Below are positions 16,597 through 25,751 of a stretch of 64,000 bases of DNA, in pieces. The position numbers were made by a program, and so were the translations under genes. The notes beneath the pieces were generated by a model. It was not told the origin of the DNA and did no database searches. It worked only from the letters and a program-made list of their open reading frames with translations. The stretch spans positions 186,001 to 250,000 of the forward strand of contig CAWARA010000031.1 of the NCBI GenBank assembly GCA_963784195.1, given 5' to 3'. This DNA is from CAVQAH01 sp963784195. Lineage in GTDB: Bacteria; Acidobacteriota; Vicinamibacteria; Vicinamibacterales; 2-12-FULL-66-21. Each line of letters begins with the position of its first letter. Position 1 is the stretch's first letter.

Positions 16597-17421
16597 ATGG
16601 CCGACATCAGCGACCGGTTGCTGGGGGACCTTGTGGACGCCGTCAAGGACATGCTCAAGAAGGAACAGTCCGACCGGCTCCGCGACGTCTACCTCATCGG
16701 TGACATCGACAAGGACAGCGCCCGGACTGTCATCGAGCGGACTCGCGAGCTCGCCAACGACAGCCGCCGGCCCATTCGGGTCTTCATCAACAGCGCAGGA
16801 GGAAACGTCACCGACGGCCTCGCGCTCCACGACGCGCTGCATCATCTCGTCCTTCAGGGCTACGACATCACGATCATCGTGCAGGGGATGGCGTACTCAA
16901 TGGGATCGATCGTTCTGCAGGCTGCGAGCCCCGGACGACGACTCGCGTTTCCGCACTCGTGGATCATGATTCACGAGCCCGCCAAGTGGGCCGGGTGGCA
17001 ATCGACCACCGCGGCCGCGCAGCATCTCGATCGGTTGAAGCAGATGCAGGCGCAGATCTACCGCATCCTTGCCGAGCGATCGGGCAAGCCGCTTCGCCAA
17101 ATCATTCGCGACACGAAACGGACTGACTTCTATCTCGATGCGGCGAGCGCCCGGGAGTACGGACTGATCGACGACATCATCGGAGCGGACGCCGTCGAGC
17201 GCAGCGGATCAGACTCAGCAGCCGATGCCGCCGCGCCGACTATCGGGAATCGCCGAGGTGGCGCCGAGTCTTGTCGAGTCTGCGCCCGCCGCCAGCGAGG
17301 TTGCGCCAAACCCACCGGTGCCAGATCGGCTTACCGATACATAGCCAGTAAATTGCACGCGCCTCCCCTTGTGGCACGACGGTTGCGACAGCATCGTCAG
17401 AAGAAGGGTCTTGCCGCATGA
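16597..17421 (+). CDS. ClpP-like serine protease (possible frameshift in tail)
   Basis: The ATG at 16597 follows GAGGG by about 10 bp. The Clp protease fold shows VYLIGDIDKDSARTVIERTR, INSAGGNVTDGLALHDAL, the catalytic Ser in VQGMAYSMGSIVLQAASPG, the His in PHSWIMIHEPAKWAG and the Asp in KRTDFYLDAASAREYGLIDD. ClpP forms tetradecameric peptidase chambers fed by Clp ATPases; none is adjacent. As read the protein has 274 residues with an odd Arg/Cys-rich tail. Removing one G at 17245-17247 would give an Ala/Pro/Val-rich tail stopping at 17344. This is probably an additional ClpP homologue rather than the housekeeping one. Confidence 0.85.
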   Translation: MADISDRLLGDLVDAVKDMLKKEQSDRLRDVYLIGDIDKDSARTVIERTRELANDSRRPIRVFINSAGGNVTDGLALHDALHHLVLQGYDITIIVQGMAYSMGSIVLQAASPGRRLAFPHSWIMIHEPAKWAGWQSTTAAAQHLDRLKQMQAQIYRILAERSGKPLRQIIRDTKRTDFYLDAASAREYGLIDDIIGADAVERSGSDSAADAAAPTIGNRRGGAESCRVCARRQRGCAKPTGARSAYRYIASKLHAPPLVARRLRQHRQKKGLAA

Positions 17422-18991
17422 CGCGGCTCGTCAGCTGGCAGCCACAGGGGACCATGGGAACCGCAGACGCGTATCCGTTCAAGCTGTCAACACCTCTGCG
17501 GTTTGCACGTGGCAGTCAGTGTCGTGACGGTCGTCTTCCTGCTCGATCGCGTGTTCGACTCGTTGATCGACGAAGGCAGCTTGTTCCTGCTCTTGAGTAC
17601 GGCGGTGATGGCTACTGCCTGGGTTGCTGGGACAGGTCCAGCGCTGGCGGCGACGGTGGGCGGCGCGCTGTTCGCCGGCGGATGGTCCACGGAAGCCAAC
17701 GCTGCGGCGACGTACGCCCGACTCGCGCTGTTTCTCCTTCAGGGCCTGATTCTCACGGCAATCGTCTCCGAGTTGCGACGCGCGGGGCACGCTGCAGAAG
17801 AGGACGCGCGCCGGGCCGAAGAGTCTCGCCGCGAGGGAGAAGCGGCAAACAGGATGAAGGACGAATTCCTCGGCACGATCTCGCACGAGCTCCGTACGCC
17901 ATTGAATGCCGTGCTCGGATGGGCGCACCTGCTACGTACAGGGAAGCTCGATGCCACGGCGCGGGCACGCGGCCTGGAAGCGATCGAACGTAACGCGCGC
18001 CTGCAGGCGCAGCTGACTGGGAACCTGCTGGATATCTCGAGGGCCATGACCGGCCGTCTGCGCGTCGAGTGCCGTCCGGTGTCGCTGACAGAGATTGTGA
18101 AGCAGGTGGCGGTGGCGGCGCTGCCCGCCGCGCACGCGAAGGGCGTTCGGGTCGAGCCACGATCTTCCAGACATGACCGTCTCGCTGCTCGGCGACTGGG
18201 GACGGCTGCGCCAGGTCGCGTGGCAGTTGCTGGCGAATGCCTTGAAGTTCACCCCTCGAGGGGGCGCCGTTCGCATCGCCGTCCGTACGACGCGCGATCA
18301 GGCGGTCCTGGTGGTGTCAGACAGCGGACCTGGGATCGATCCGGTCTTTCTTCCGAAGATCTTCGATCGGTTCACGCAGGAAGACGCCTCGCCGACGCGG
18401 GCTGCTGGAGGGCTCGGCGTCGGCTTGTCTCTCGTCAGGGAGCTCGTCGAATTGCACGGGGGCGAGATCAGTGCCGCCAACCGCACCGACGGTCACGGCG
18501 CCGAGTTCATCGTCCGGTTTCCCCTGCAGCCCACCGAGACACTCACGACCAGCAGGCGCAGCATCGACGAGTCCGGCTCGGGCATTCAGGTGCTCGCCGG
18601 GTTGCGTGTGCTGGTACTCGATAAGGATCGTGACGCTCGTGAGCTGGTCGAAGCGGTGCTGCGCCAGGGCGGAGCCGTCGTGCGCTCGACAGAGTCAGTG
18701 GCTGACGCGCTCGACGCGCTCGAAAGCTGGCGGCCTGATGTGCTCGTCAGCGATCGCGCCTCACCGGATCGCGACTGCTACCTGCTCGTCGGCAAGGTCG
18801 CTTCGCTCGAAGCCGATCGTGGCGGCCGCATTCCCGCCGTGGCGCTGACGAGTCTTGCCGGTACCGATACGAATGGAGGGAATCTGCTGGCGCGATCGGT
18901 TCGCGATCTGCCCAAGCCGCTCGAGCCAGCGGTGCTGACTGCGGAGGTCGCTCGTCTCGCTGGCCGCGAGGGACGCCGGGCCAGTAGATGA
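17418..18991 (+). pseudogene. Hybrid sensor histidine kinase with receiver domain, two frameshifts
   Basis: Start ATG 17418 is preceded by AAGAAGGG. Frame one covers the N-terminus to about 17505. Frame two has membrane segments (VSVVTVVFLLDRVFD, LFLLLSTAVMATAWVAG) and HisKA with the phospho-His in LGTISHELRTPLNAVLGW. Frame three has HATPase motifs (LLANALKFTPRGG, VVSDSGPGIDPVF, GGLGVGLSLVRELVELHGG) and a C-terminal receiver (LRVLVLDKDRDARELVEAVL, DVLVSDRASPD) whose usual phospho-Asp is in VSDR. Both shifts, near 17507 and 18157, are repaired by deleting one base. All domains look intact, so sequence error is the likelier explanation. Orphan kinase; signal unknown. Confidence 0.82.
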
Positions 18992-19086
18992 AGGCGCCGA
19001 GCATGCCACTTCAGCTGGATTCTTCCGCACACGCCCGCGTTTGGGCTCCAGCCTGTCAATCTGTCGCCGTCGTAGTTGAACGTCAG

Positions 19087-19131
19087 GGAGTCGGGACTCG
19101 GGGCTCGGGACTCGGGGCTCGGGACTCGGGC
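19087..19131. repeat. Heptamer array GGACTCG/GGGCTCG
   Basis: About six units alternate GGACTCG and GGGCTCG with exact period 7, immediately upstream of the AGAGGA ribosome-binding site of the debranching enzyme gene. The 18992-19086 stretch before it holds no recognisable gene. Confidence 0.9.
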
Positions 19132-19154
19132 GATTGTCAGAGGATGCTCCCGTG

Positions 19155-21212
19155 ATGACGATGGCGACGACCGGCCGTGAATTGATTCGACGTCTGACTG
19201 CACCGCAAGACGAGCGAGACGAGTCCTCCGGGCTCATACTCCGACGCGAATGGCTGGTGACCAACGGGCTTGGCGGGTACGCATCGGGAACTGTCGCCGG
19301 TGTCGTCACTCGTCGTTATCACGCGCTCCTGGTTTCCGCGCTGCCGGCGCCTCTCGGCCGGTTCGTGATGTTCAACCACCTCCTCGAGCGCGTACGTCTG
19401 ACCGATCGCCGGGTGGCCTGGCTTGGCGATGAAGACGAGGTCGCAGGCTCCAACGCCGCCGATCGACCCGATCATCTGGTGGAGTTCCGGCTCGAGCTCG
19501 GGCTGCCCGTCTGGACGTACCGGCTTGGCGACATCGAGGTCGAGAAACGGGTGGTCATGCCCTATGGGCAGAACACCGTGCACATCACCTATCGATTGCT
19601 TCGCGGCAGCGAACCCGTGCGGCTTGCGCTGCGGCCGTCAGTCCAGTTCCGTCCGCACGAAGCGCCGGTCGGCGAATCACCGGCCCACGCCTACAAGGTC
19701 ACGGCCGTTCAGAACTGCTACGAGCTTTCCGCCGGCTCCGACCTGCCGGAGCTTCGCATGCTGCTGCGTGGCCATCGATCCGCGTTGACCCTGGACGAAC
19801 GCGGCGTTGCCGCCGTGCCCTACGAAATGGAGAAGAATCGTGGATACGAGGACATCGGCTCGCTGTGGAGCCCGGGGTATTTCCGCGCCGATCTTCTTCC
19901 GGAAGAACCCGTCACGCTCGTGGGGTCGACCGAACAGTGGGACACGATTCAAGCGTTGAGTCCGGAAGAGGCGACCCGTTCCGAGCGCGAGCGGCGCGAT
20001 CGCCTGTTGAGCATCGCAGGCAAGACCGCAGAAACCGATCTCGCCGCAGAACTCGTGCTGGCGGCCGATCAGTTCATCATCACGCCGGCTGGCCGCGCTG
20101 ACGAAGCAGCGCGGGCACGGGCGGCCGGCGAAGAAGTGCGCACGGTGATCGCCGGCTATCACTGGTTCACCGACTGGGGGCGCGACACGATGATCAGCCT
20201 CGAGGGGCTGACGCTGCAGACGGGACGCTTCCGTGAGGCTGCGTACATCCTGCGCACGTTCGGTCACTACGTGCGGGATGGCTTGATCCCCAACATGTTC
20301 CCGGATGGATCGAAGGAGGGGCTGTACCACACAGCTGACGCATCCCTGTGGTTCTTCCACGCGATCGGCCGGTTCCTTCGCGCGACCAACGATCGTGAAA
20401 CGCTTCGCGTCCTGCTTCCGACGCTCCTCGACATCGTGGAGCATCATCTGCGCGGCACACGATTCGGCATCGCCGTCGATCCGCGGGACGGGCTGCTGAC
20501 ACAGGGCGCGGAGGGCTATCAGCTCACCTGGATGGATGCGAAGGTCGACGACTGGGTGGTGACGCCGCGCCGCGGCAAGGCGGTCGAGATCAATGCATTG
20601 TGGTACAACGCGCTGCGCCATCTCGAGAGCTGGACGCGCGATGAGGGCGGCGATCGTGGCCTCGATCTTGCGGGTGCAGCCGAGCGCGCGCGGCAATCCT
20701 TCAACGAGCGATTCTGGTATGCGGATGGCGGGTATCTCTACGACGTGGTGGATGGCCAGCACGGTGACGATGCCGCGTGCCGGCCGAATCAAATCTTCTC
20801 AATCGCTCTCGACTTTCCGGTGCTCGACCAATCGCGGTGGCAGCCGGTCCTCGACGTCGTTCGCGCCCGGCTGTTGACGCCATTCGGGCTGCGGTCGCTC
20901 GCGCCGGGTCACCCCGACTACAAATCGAAGTATTACGGTGACCTGCGATCCCGTGACGCGGCGTACCACCAGGGCACCGTCTGGGCCTGGTTGATCGGTC
21001 CGTATCTCGATGCGTGGTTGAGGGCTCATCCCGGCGAGCGGCGCGGCGCGCGCGCGTTGCTCGATGGGTTCGACAAGCATCTGAGCGAAGCGTGCGTCGG
21101 ATCGATCAGCGAGATCTTCGACGCGGGAGAGCCGTACGCGCCGCGCGGCTGCGTCGCGCAGGCGTGGAGCGTCGCCGAGGTACTCCGCTGCCTGGTGAAC
21201 ACGCGGGCATGA
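19155..21212 (+). CDS. Glycogen debranching enzyme (amylo-alpha-1,6-glucosidase family)
   Basis: About 685 residues. The N-terminal bacterial GDE domain shows REWLVTNGLGGYASGTVAGV and TRRYHALLVSALPAPLGR. The C-terminal (alpha/alpha)6 barrel of GH133 type has AGYHWFTDWGRDTMISLEGL, the Asp/Glu-rich YQLTWMDAKVDDWVVTPRRG, KAVEINALWYNALRHLE, and YHQGTVWAWLIGPYLDA. It hydrolyses alpha-1,6 branch stubs of glycogen in the cytoplasm. The ATG at 19155 lies 10 bp after AGAGGA; GTG 19152 is an alternative. No other glycogen gene is in the window. rsgA follows after 37 bp. Confidence 0.93.
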   Translation: MTMATTGRELIRRLTAPQDERDESSGLILRREWLVTNGLGGYASGTVAGVVTRRYHALLVSALPAPLGRFVMFNHLLERVRLTDRRVAWLGDEDEVAGSNAADRPDHLVEFRLELGLPVWTYRLGDIEVEKRVVMPYGQNTVHITYRLLRGSEPVRLALRPSVQFRPHEAPVGESPAHAYKVTAVQNCYELSAGSDLPELRMLLRGHRSALTLDERGVAAVPYEMEKNRGYEDIGSLWSPGYFRADLLPEEPVTLVGSTEQWDTIQALSPEEATRSERERRDRLLSIAGKTAETDLAAELVLAADQFIITPAGRADEAARARAAGEEVRTVIAGYHWFTDWGRDTMISLEGLTLQTGRFREAAYILRTFGHYVRDGLIPNMFPDGSKEGLYHTADASLWFFHAIGRFLRATNDRETLRVLLPTLLDIVEHHLRGTRFGIAVDPRDGLLTQGAEGYQLTWMDAKVDDWVVTPRRGKAVEINALWYNALRHLESWTRDEGGDRGLDLAGAAERARQSFNERFWYADGGYLYDVVDGQHGDDAACRPNQIFSIALDFPVLDQSRWQPVLDVVRARLLTPFGLRSLAPGHPDYKSKYYGDLRSRDAAYHQGTVWAWLIGPYLDAWLRAHPGERRGARALLDGFDKHLSEACVGSISEIFDAGEPYAPRGCVAQAWSVAEVLRCLVNTRA

Positions 21213-21249
21213 CTCGAGGCAGAGTCCTGTATCATGCCCGGCACCAGCG

Positions 21250-22322
21250 ATGGACCTGAAGGAACTGGGGTGGACCGACGCGTTCGCGCAGTCGTTCGCT
21301 GCATTGAACGCGGACGGCACGGTGCCGGGGCGGATCGCCCTCGAACACACGCACATCTACCGGGTGCTGACGGACTCGGCGGAGTGGCTGGCTCGCGTGT
21401 CCGGTCGGCTTCGCCACGAGGCCGACGATCGCACGGATTTTCCAGCCGTCGGCGACTGGGTCGCGATCGAGCCCCCGCCTCAGTCCGGCGAGGCGCGGAT
21501 TCGAGCGATTCTGCCGCGCTTCAGCCGCTTCTCGCGCCGCGCCGCTGGCGATCGTACCGAGGAGCAGATCGTCGCCGCCAACGTGAACACGGTCTTCCTG
21601 GTGGGCGGCCTCGACCAGAATTTCAACCCCGTCGAATCGAGCGTTACCTGCTTGTCGGGTGGGACAGCGGCGCGCAGCCGGTGATCGTGCTGAACAAGGC
21701 CGATCTGGTTGAGGACGCCGAATCGTTCGTCAGCGAGGTCCGCAGGCTTGGTCCGGCAGTGCCGGTGCATGCGATTTCCACACGCCAGCCTGAAACGCTC
21801 GATGCTCTGCGGCAATACCTCACGCCCGGGCAGACGGTTGGCCTGCTGGGATCGTCGGGCGTCGGCAAGTCCAGCATCGTGAACCAGCTCCTTGGCCACG
21901 AGCTGATGGCGACGCGCGACGTTCGCATCGCGGACAGCCGCGGTCGTCACACGACGACGTCCCGGCAGCTCGTCGTGCTGCCGGGTGGCGGAGTACTCAT
22001 AGACACGCCAGGCATGCGCGAGCTTCAGCTCTGGGAAACCGGCGACGCGCTCGGCGGCGCCTTCGCGGACATCGAAGAGCGGGCTGCCCAATGCCGCTTC
22101 CGCGATTGCCAGCATCGCACCGAACCAGGATGTGCCGTGCGCGCAGCTGCTGAGGCCGGCGAGATCCCGCCCGAGCGGCTCGAGAGCTACCACAAGCTCC
22201 GTGACGAGCAGGCCTATCAAGCCCGTCAACAGGACGAGCGCGCACAGCTCGATCAGAAGCGGCGCAACAAGGTCGTCACGCGGGCCCTCAACAAGCATTT
22301 GAAAGACAAAGGGAAGGCGTAG
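21250..22322 (+). pseudogene. rsgA: Ribosome small-subunit GTPase RsgA, one frameshift
   Basis: The first frame encodes the OB-fold (RVSGRLRHEADDRTDFPAVG, DWVAIEPP) up to LVGGLDQNFNP. The second continues RRIERYLLVGWDSGAQPVIV, the circularly permuted GTPase motifs LNKADL (G4), GLLGSSGVGKSSIVNQLLG (G1), DTPGMRELQLW (G3) and the zinc-binding knuckle CRFRDCQHRTEPGCAV. The full protein is about 357 residues, normal for RsgA, which checks 30S subunit maturation. The shift sits in a CCCC run at 21627-21630, repaired by adding one C. Essential motifs are intact on both sides. Confidence 0.87.
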
Positions 22323-22401
22323 CCGCGCCACCCACCGGCCCCCGCCCGCCGTTCACCGGAGAGGGCGTTCCCTTTGTCAGCCGCAAGCGTAAGGTGCAGC
22401 C

Positions 22402-23325
22402 ATGAACGTCCTCACTGTGAAGGATGCGCGCAAGGCGTTCGGCGAGATCAAGGCTTTGCAGGGGGCTTCGCTCGAGCTGCGCCAGGGGGAGCTCCTCGCG
22501 CTTCTCGGACCGAACGGCGCCGGAAAGACCACCCTCATCCGCGCGATCACCGGACGCGTGCGCCTGGACTCAGGCGAGATTCGCCTCTTCGATCGCGTGC
22601 TCGACTGCGCTCGCACCCCGCCCGAGCTCGGCATCGTCCCGCAGGAAGTCGCGGTCTATCCGCTGCTGACCGCGCGCGAAAACCTCGATGCGTTCGGCCG
22701 CCTCCAGGGGTTGTCCGGAGGTCTTCTGAAAGACCAGGTGGGATGGGCGCTCGATCGGACGGGGCTCACCGATCGGGCCGATGAGGCAGTTCAACGTTTC
22801 TCGGGCGGCATGAAGCGACGATTGAACATCGCCTGTGGAGTCATTCACAAGCCCAAGGTCGTTCTGCTCGACGAGCCGACCGTTGGAGTCGATCCGCAGA
22901 GCCGCGATCGCATCTACGACATGCTCGCCGATCTCGCCAACCAGGGCGTCTCCCTGCTCGTGACGACGCATCATCTCGAGGAAGCCGAAGCTCGATGCTC
23001 GAGAACCGTGATCATCGATCACGGCCGAGTCATCGCATCGGGCAGCCTGTCCGAGCTCGTCGAGCAGACCGTTGGGCGGCACAGGCTCGTGACCCTCCGG
23101 CTCGACGGCCCCTTTTCTTCGACGTCCGGAGACGTCCCCGGCTTCGCGATCGATCCCGCCGATCCGCGCGTGCTCCGCGCCCGGATGCGTGACGTGGCGC
23201 TCGAGCTGCCGCCCCTCCTCGCACATGTCAACCGGGCAGGCCGAATTGTGGACGACGTGGACGTGCGCGGGCCGAGCCTGCAATCGGTGTTCATTCACCT
23301 GACGGGAAGGGAGCTGCGCGAGTAA
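22402..23325 (+). CDS. ABC-2 exporter ATPase subunit
   Basis: 307 residues. Walker A LLGPNGAGKTTLIRAI, Q-loop IVPQEVAVYPLLTARENL, signature FSGGMKRRLNIACGV, Walker B VVLLDEPTVGVDPQ and H-loop VTTHHLEEAEARC are present, followed by an 80-residue C-terminal domain typical of drug/lipid ABC-2 ATPases. It partners the permease whose ATG overlaps its stop (TAATG at 23323-23327). Substrate unknown; exporters of this form commonly move drugs or lipids. Confidence 0.94.
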   Translation: MNVLTVKDARKAFGEIKALQGASLELRQGELLALLGPNGAGKTTLIRAITGRVRLDSGEIRLFDRVLDCARTPPELGIVPQEVAVYPLLTARENLDAFGRLQGLSGGLLKDQVGWALDRTGLTDRADEAVQRFSGGMKRRLNIACGVIHKPKVVLLDEPTVGVDPQSRDRIYDMLADLANQGVSLLVTTHHLEEAEARCSRTVIIDHGRVIASGSLSELVEQTVGRHRLVTLRLDGPFSSTSGDVPGFAIDPADPRVLRARMRDVALELPPLLAHVNRAGRIVDDVDVRGPSLQSVFIHLTGRELRE

Positions 23326-24593
23326 TGCGTACGCTGTTGCGAATCGGATGGCTGAATCTCAAGAGGGATCGGGTCGCGCAGGCCCTCACGTTCCTGCTGC
23401 CGGTCATCTTCTTCTCGATCTTCGCGACGGTCTTCGCCGGGCAGGGCGACGACGCGACGTCGCGGATCCATGTCGCCGTGGTCGATGAGGATCATTCGGA
23501 AGTGAGCCAGCGAATCGTCGAGGCTCTCAAGGCCGAAAAGGCGCTTCGCGTCCGCCTCACGGCGGCCGAGGAAGGTCAGGGGCCTGCGCTCGATCGTTCC
23601 GGCGCGGAACAATTGGTTCGCAACGGAGACGCCCCCGTCGCCGTCGTCATCCCCGCCGGGTTCGGCGCGGCGTTCATGGAGAACGGATTCGGCGGCGGCG
23701 CGTCGATGCAGCTTCTGGCGGACGTGTCGGATCCGATCGCGCCGCAAATGGTGCAGGGCCTCATGCAGAAGGTCACGATGACGGCTGCGCCCGATTTGTT
23801 GATGACCGGCGGCATGCGACAGTTCGAGCGTTACGCAGGGGCCCTCACGCCGCAGCAGCGTGCTGCGGTCGACCAGTGGCTGCCACGGCTGAAATCCGGT
23901 GCCTCGCCGGGTCCGAGTGGCGGCGCCGGCGCACCCATGGGTGTGGCCGTGACGGTCGTCGACGTGATGCGCACCGACGATCGACGTGGCTCCCTCATCT
24001 CTTTCTACGCCGCCGGCATCGGCGTGATGTTCCTCTTGTTCTCCTGCGTGGGCGCGGCCGGCGGGGCACTCCTCGAGGAAGCCGAGTCCGGCACGCTCGA
24101 GCGTCTGCTGTCGACGAGGATCGGCATGACGGGCTTGCTCGCCGGCAAGTGGGTGTTCCTTGCGATCATGGGCTGCGCGCAGCTGACGGTGATGTTCCTG
24201 TGGGGGCGGATCGCGTTTGGTCTGCCGCTCTTCGACCACATTCCCGGATTCGTCGTCATGACCACAGCCACGGCTGCTGCCGCCGCTGCCCTCGGCATGG
24301 TGCTGGCAACGCTCGCCCGAACGCGCGGCCAGCTCTCGGGGTTCTCGACGATTCTCATCCTGACGATGTCGGCGCTCGGCGGGAGCATGTTTCCACGCTT
24401 CCTGATGACCGAGACTATGCAGAATGTGGGACTGGTGACCTTCAATGCATGGGCGCTGGACGGTTACCTGAAGGTGTTCTGGCGCGACGCGCCAATATGG
24501 CAGCTGTGGCCGCAGGTCGGCGTCCTCCTTTCGCTCGCTGCTGTCTTCCTCGTCGTCGCCAGACTGCTGGCACGGAGGTGGGAGACGGCATAA
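23325..24593 (+). CDS. ABC-2 type exporter permease
   Basis: 422 residues of the ABC2_membrane_3 type. One N-terminal helix (VAQALTFLLPVIFFSIFATV) is followed by a large extracytoplasmic domain (about residues 45-225) and five C-terminal helices, including SFYAAGIGVMFLLFSCVGAA and the membrane-interface motif GGALLEEAESGTLERLLSTR. The ILTMSALGGSMFPRFLM segment is characteristic. It is translationally coupled to the ATPase gene. Such pairs assemble as 2+2 exporters in the inner membrane. Confidence 0.92.
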   Translation: MRTLLRIGWLNLKRDRVAQALTFLLPVIFFSIFATVFAGQGDDATSRIHVAVVDEDHSEVSQRIVEALKAEKALRVRLTAAEEGQGPALDRSGAEQLVRNGDAPVAVVIPAGFGAAFMENGFGGGASMQLLADVSDPIAPQMVQGLMQKVTMTAAPDLLMTGGMRQFERYAGALTPQQRAAVDQWLPRLKSGASPGPSGGAGAPMGVAVTVVDVMRTDDRRGSLISFYAAGIGVMFLLFSCVGAAGGALLEEAESGTLERLLSTRIGMTGLLAGKWVFLAIMGCAQLTVMFLWGRIAFGLPLFDHIPGFVVMTTATAAAAAALGMVLATLARTRGQLSGFSTILILTMSALGGSMFPRFLMTETMQNVGLVTFNAWALDGYLKVFWRDAPIWQLWPQVGVLLSLAAVFLVVARLLARRWETA

Positions 24594-24602
24594 GATCGAT
24601 CC

Positions 24603-24688
24603 TGCCGTGGTTCGTGGCTCGTCGCTCGTGGCTCGAAGAGCCTTGGGAGGCCCGGGCTTTACGAGCTACGAACCACGAACTACGGCAG
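24603..24688. repeat. Two-arm heptamer hairpin (second copy of the 3664 type)
   Basis: Left arm units GTTCGTG, GCTCGTC, GCTCGTG, GCTCGAA and right arm units GAGCTAC, GAACCAC, GAACTAC repeat every 7 bp and are nearly reverse complements. The order and loop-proximal GAAGAGCC match the element at 3664-3764, though the loops differ. It follows the ABC-2 permease and could also terminate that transcript. Confidence 0.82.
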
Positions 24689-24734
24689 GTTGTTAGTCGG
24701 GCGTGTCCCAATCCACCTGGTTGCTGATTCGGTG

Positions 24735-24772
24735 CACGCCCGACATTAAGGTCGGGCCTACAGGTACACCGA
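24735..24772. repeat. REP-like palindrome, copy 1
   Basis: CCCGACATTAAGGTCGGG at 24739-24756 is a palindrome with one mismatch, flanked by CACG and CCTACAGGT. The same block occurs at 33839-33869 and 63125-63157 with a perfect palindrome. It lies just upstream of the nitrilase-family gene. Confidence 0.85.
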
Positions 24773-24783
24773 TTCGAACATCC

Positions 24784-25617
24784 ATGAAAATCTCACTCGT
24801 CCAACAATCAGCAGGTCCTGACAAAGATGCGAATGTGGCGCGCGGGCTGGCGGCGCTCGCCGAGGCGGCGCGTGCCGGGGCCGAGGTCGTGGTGTTTCCG
24901 GAGTTGGCATTCGAGCAGTTTCATCCGCAGCGTCCGGCCGATGCGGAGCCGTGGCGGCTCGCCGAACCGGTTCCTGGGCCGATGACGGAGCGGTTTACGC
25001 GCGCGGCGCGCGAGTTCGGCGTCGTAGTCGTCCTCAACTTGTATGAGCGTGAGGGGCCACGCGCGTTCGATTGCTCGCCGGTGATCGATGCCGACGGCAT
25101 TCTGCTGGGCCGCACGCGGATGGTGCACATCACCGACTATCCTTGCTTCCACGAGCAGGGCTACTACACCCCAGGCGACCAGGGCGCTCCCGTCTACCGG
25201 ACGAAGGCCGGCAATATCGGTGTGGCGATCTGCTACGACCGTCATTATCCGGAATACATGCGCGCCCTCGCGCTTGGTGGCGCGGATCTCGTGGTCGTGC
25301 CACAGGCCGGTGCCCTCGACGAGTGGCCGGAAGGCCTCTACGAGGGAGAGATGCGAGTCGCGGCCTTCCAGAACGGGTACTTCATCGCGCTGTGCAACCG
25401 TGTGGGCGGGGAAGACTGCCTGACGTTCGCGGGTGAGTCGTTCGTCTGCTCGCCTGACGGGCGAGTCATCGCGCGCGCGCCCTCCATGCAGGACGCGATT
25501 CTCACTGTCGACATCGATCTCGGCGAAACGTCGAACTCGCACGCCAGGCGGCTGTTCATGCAGCATCGCCGGCCCGAGCTGTATGCCGAGTGGGTCACGG
25601 GATCTGCACCGGACTGA
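24784..25617 (+). CDS. Carbon-nitrogen hydrolase (nitrilase superfamily) with altered catalytic triad
   Basis: 277 residues from the ATG at 24784. The fold is close to N-carbamoylputrescine amidase and beta-ureidopropionase. The catalytic Glu is in VVVFPELAFEQF (residue 40) and the nucleophile Cys in VAICYDRHYPEYMRALAL (about residue 150). The expected Lys, normally in a YRKxH motif, is replaced: the segment reads LLGRTRMVHITDYP, with Met near residue 113 where Lys should be. Either a nearby residue substitutes or the protein has a changed activity. The family cleaves nitriles, amides or carbamoyl groups in the cytoplasm. It has no obvious operon partner; the substrate is unassigned. Confidence 0.86.
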   Translation: MKISLVQQSAGPDKDANVARGLAALAEAARAGAEVVVFPELAFEQFHPQRPADAEPWRLAEPVPGPMTERFTRAAREFGVVVVLNLYEREGPRAFDCSPVIDADGILLGRTRMVHITDYPCFHEQGYYTPGDQGAPVYRTKAGNIGVAICYDRHYPEYMRALALGGADLVVVPQAGALDEWPEGLYEGEMRVAAFQNGYFIALCNRVGGEDCLTFAGESFVCSPDGRVIARAPSMQDAILTVDIDLGETSNSHARRLFMQHRRPELYAEWVTGSAPD

Positions 25618-25751
25618 CGCCGCGCGTCCGTCTTTTCAAATCGGGCGGGGAAGCCACACCCCGGCGATGGTGATTCGAGCCGCCACGCTGCCAGCCCATG
25701 CCGCGCACCGTGTTCGTCGCCCCACGGCCGGATAGTCTGCTGAGGAGACAC

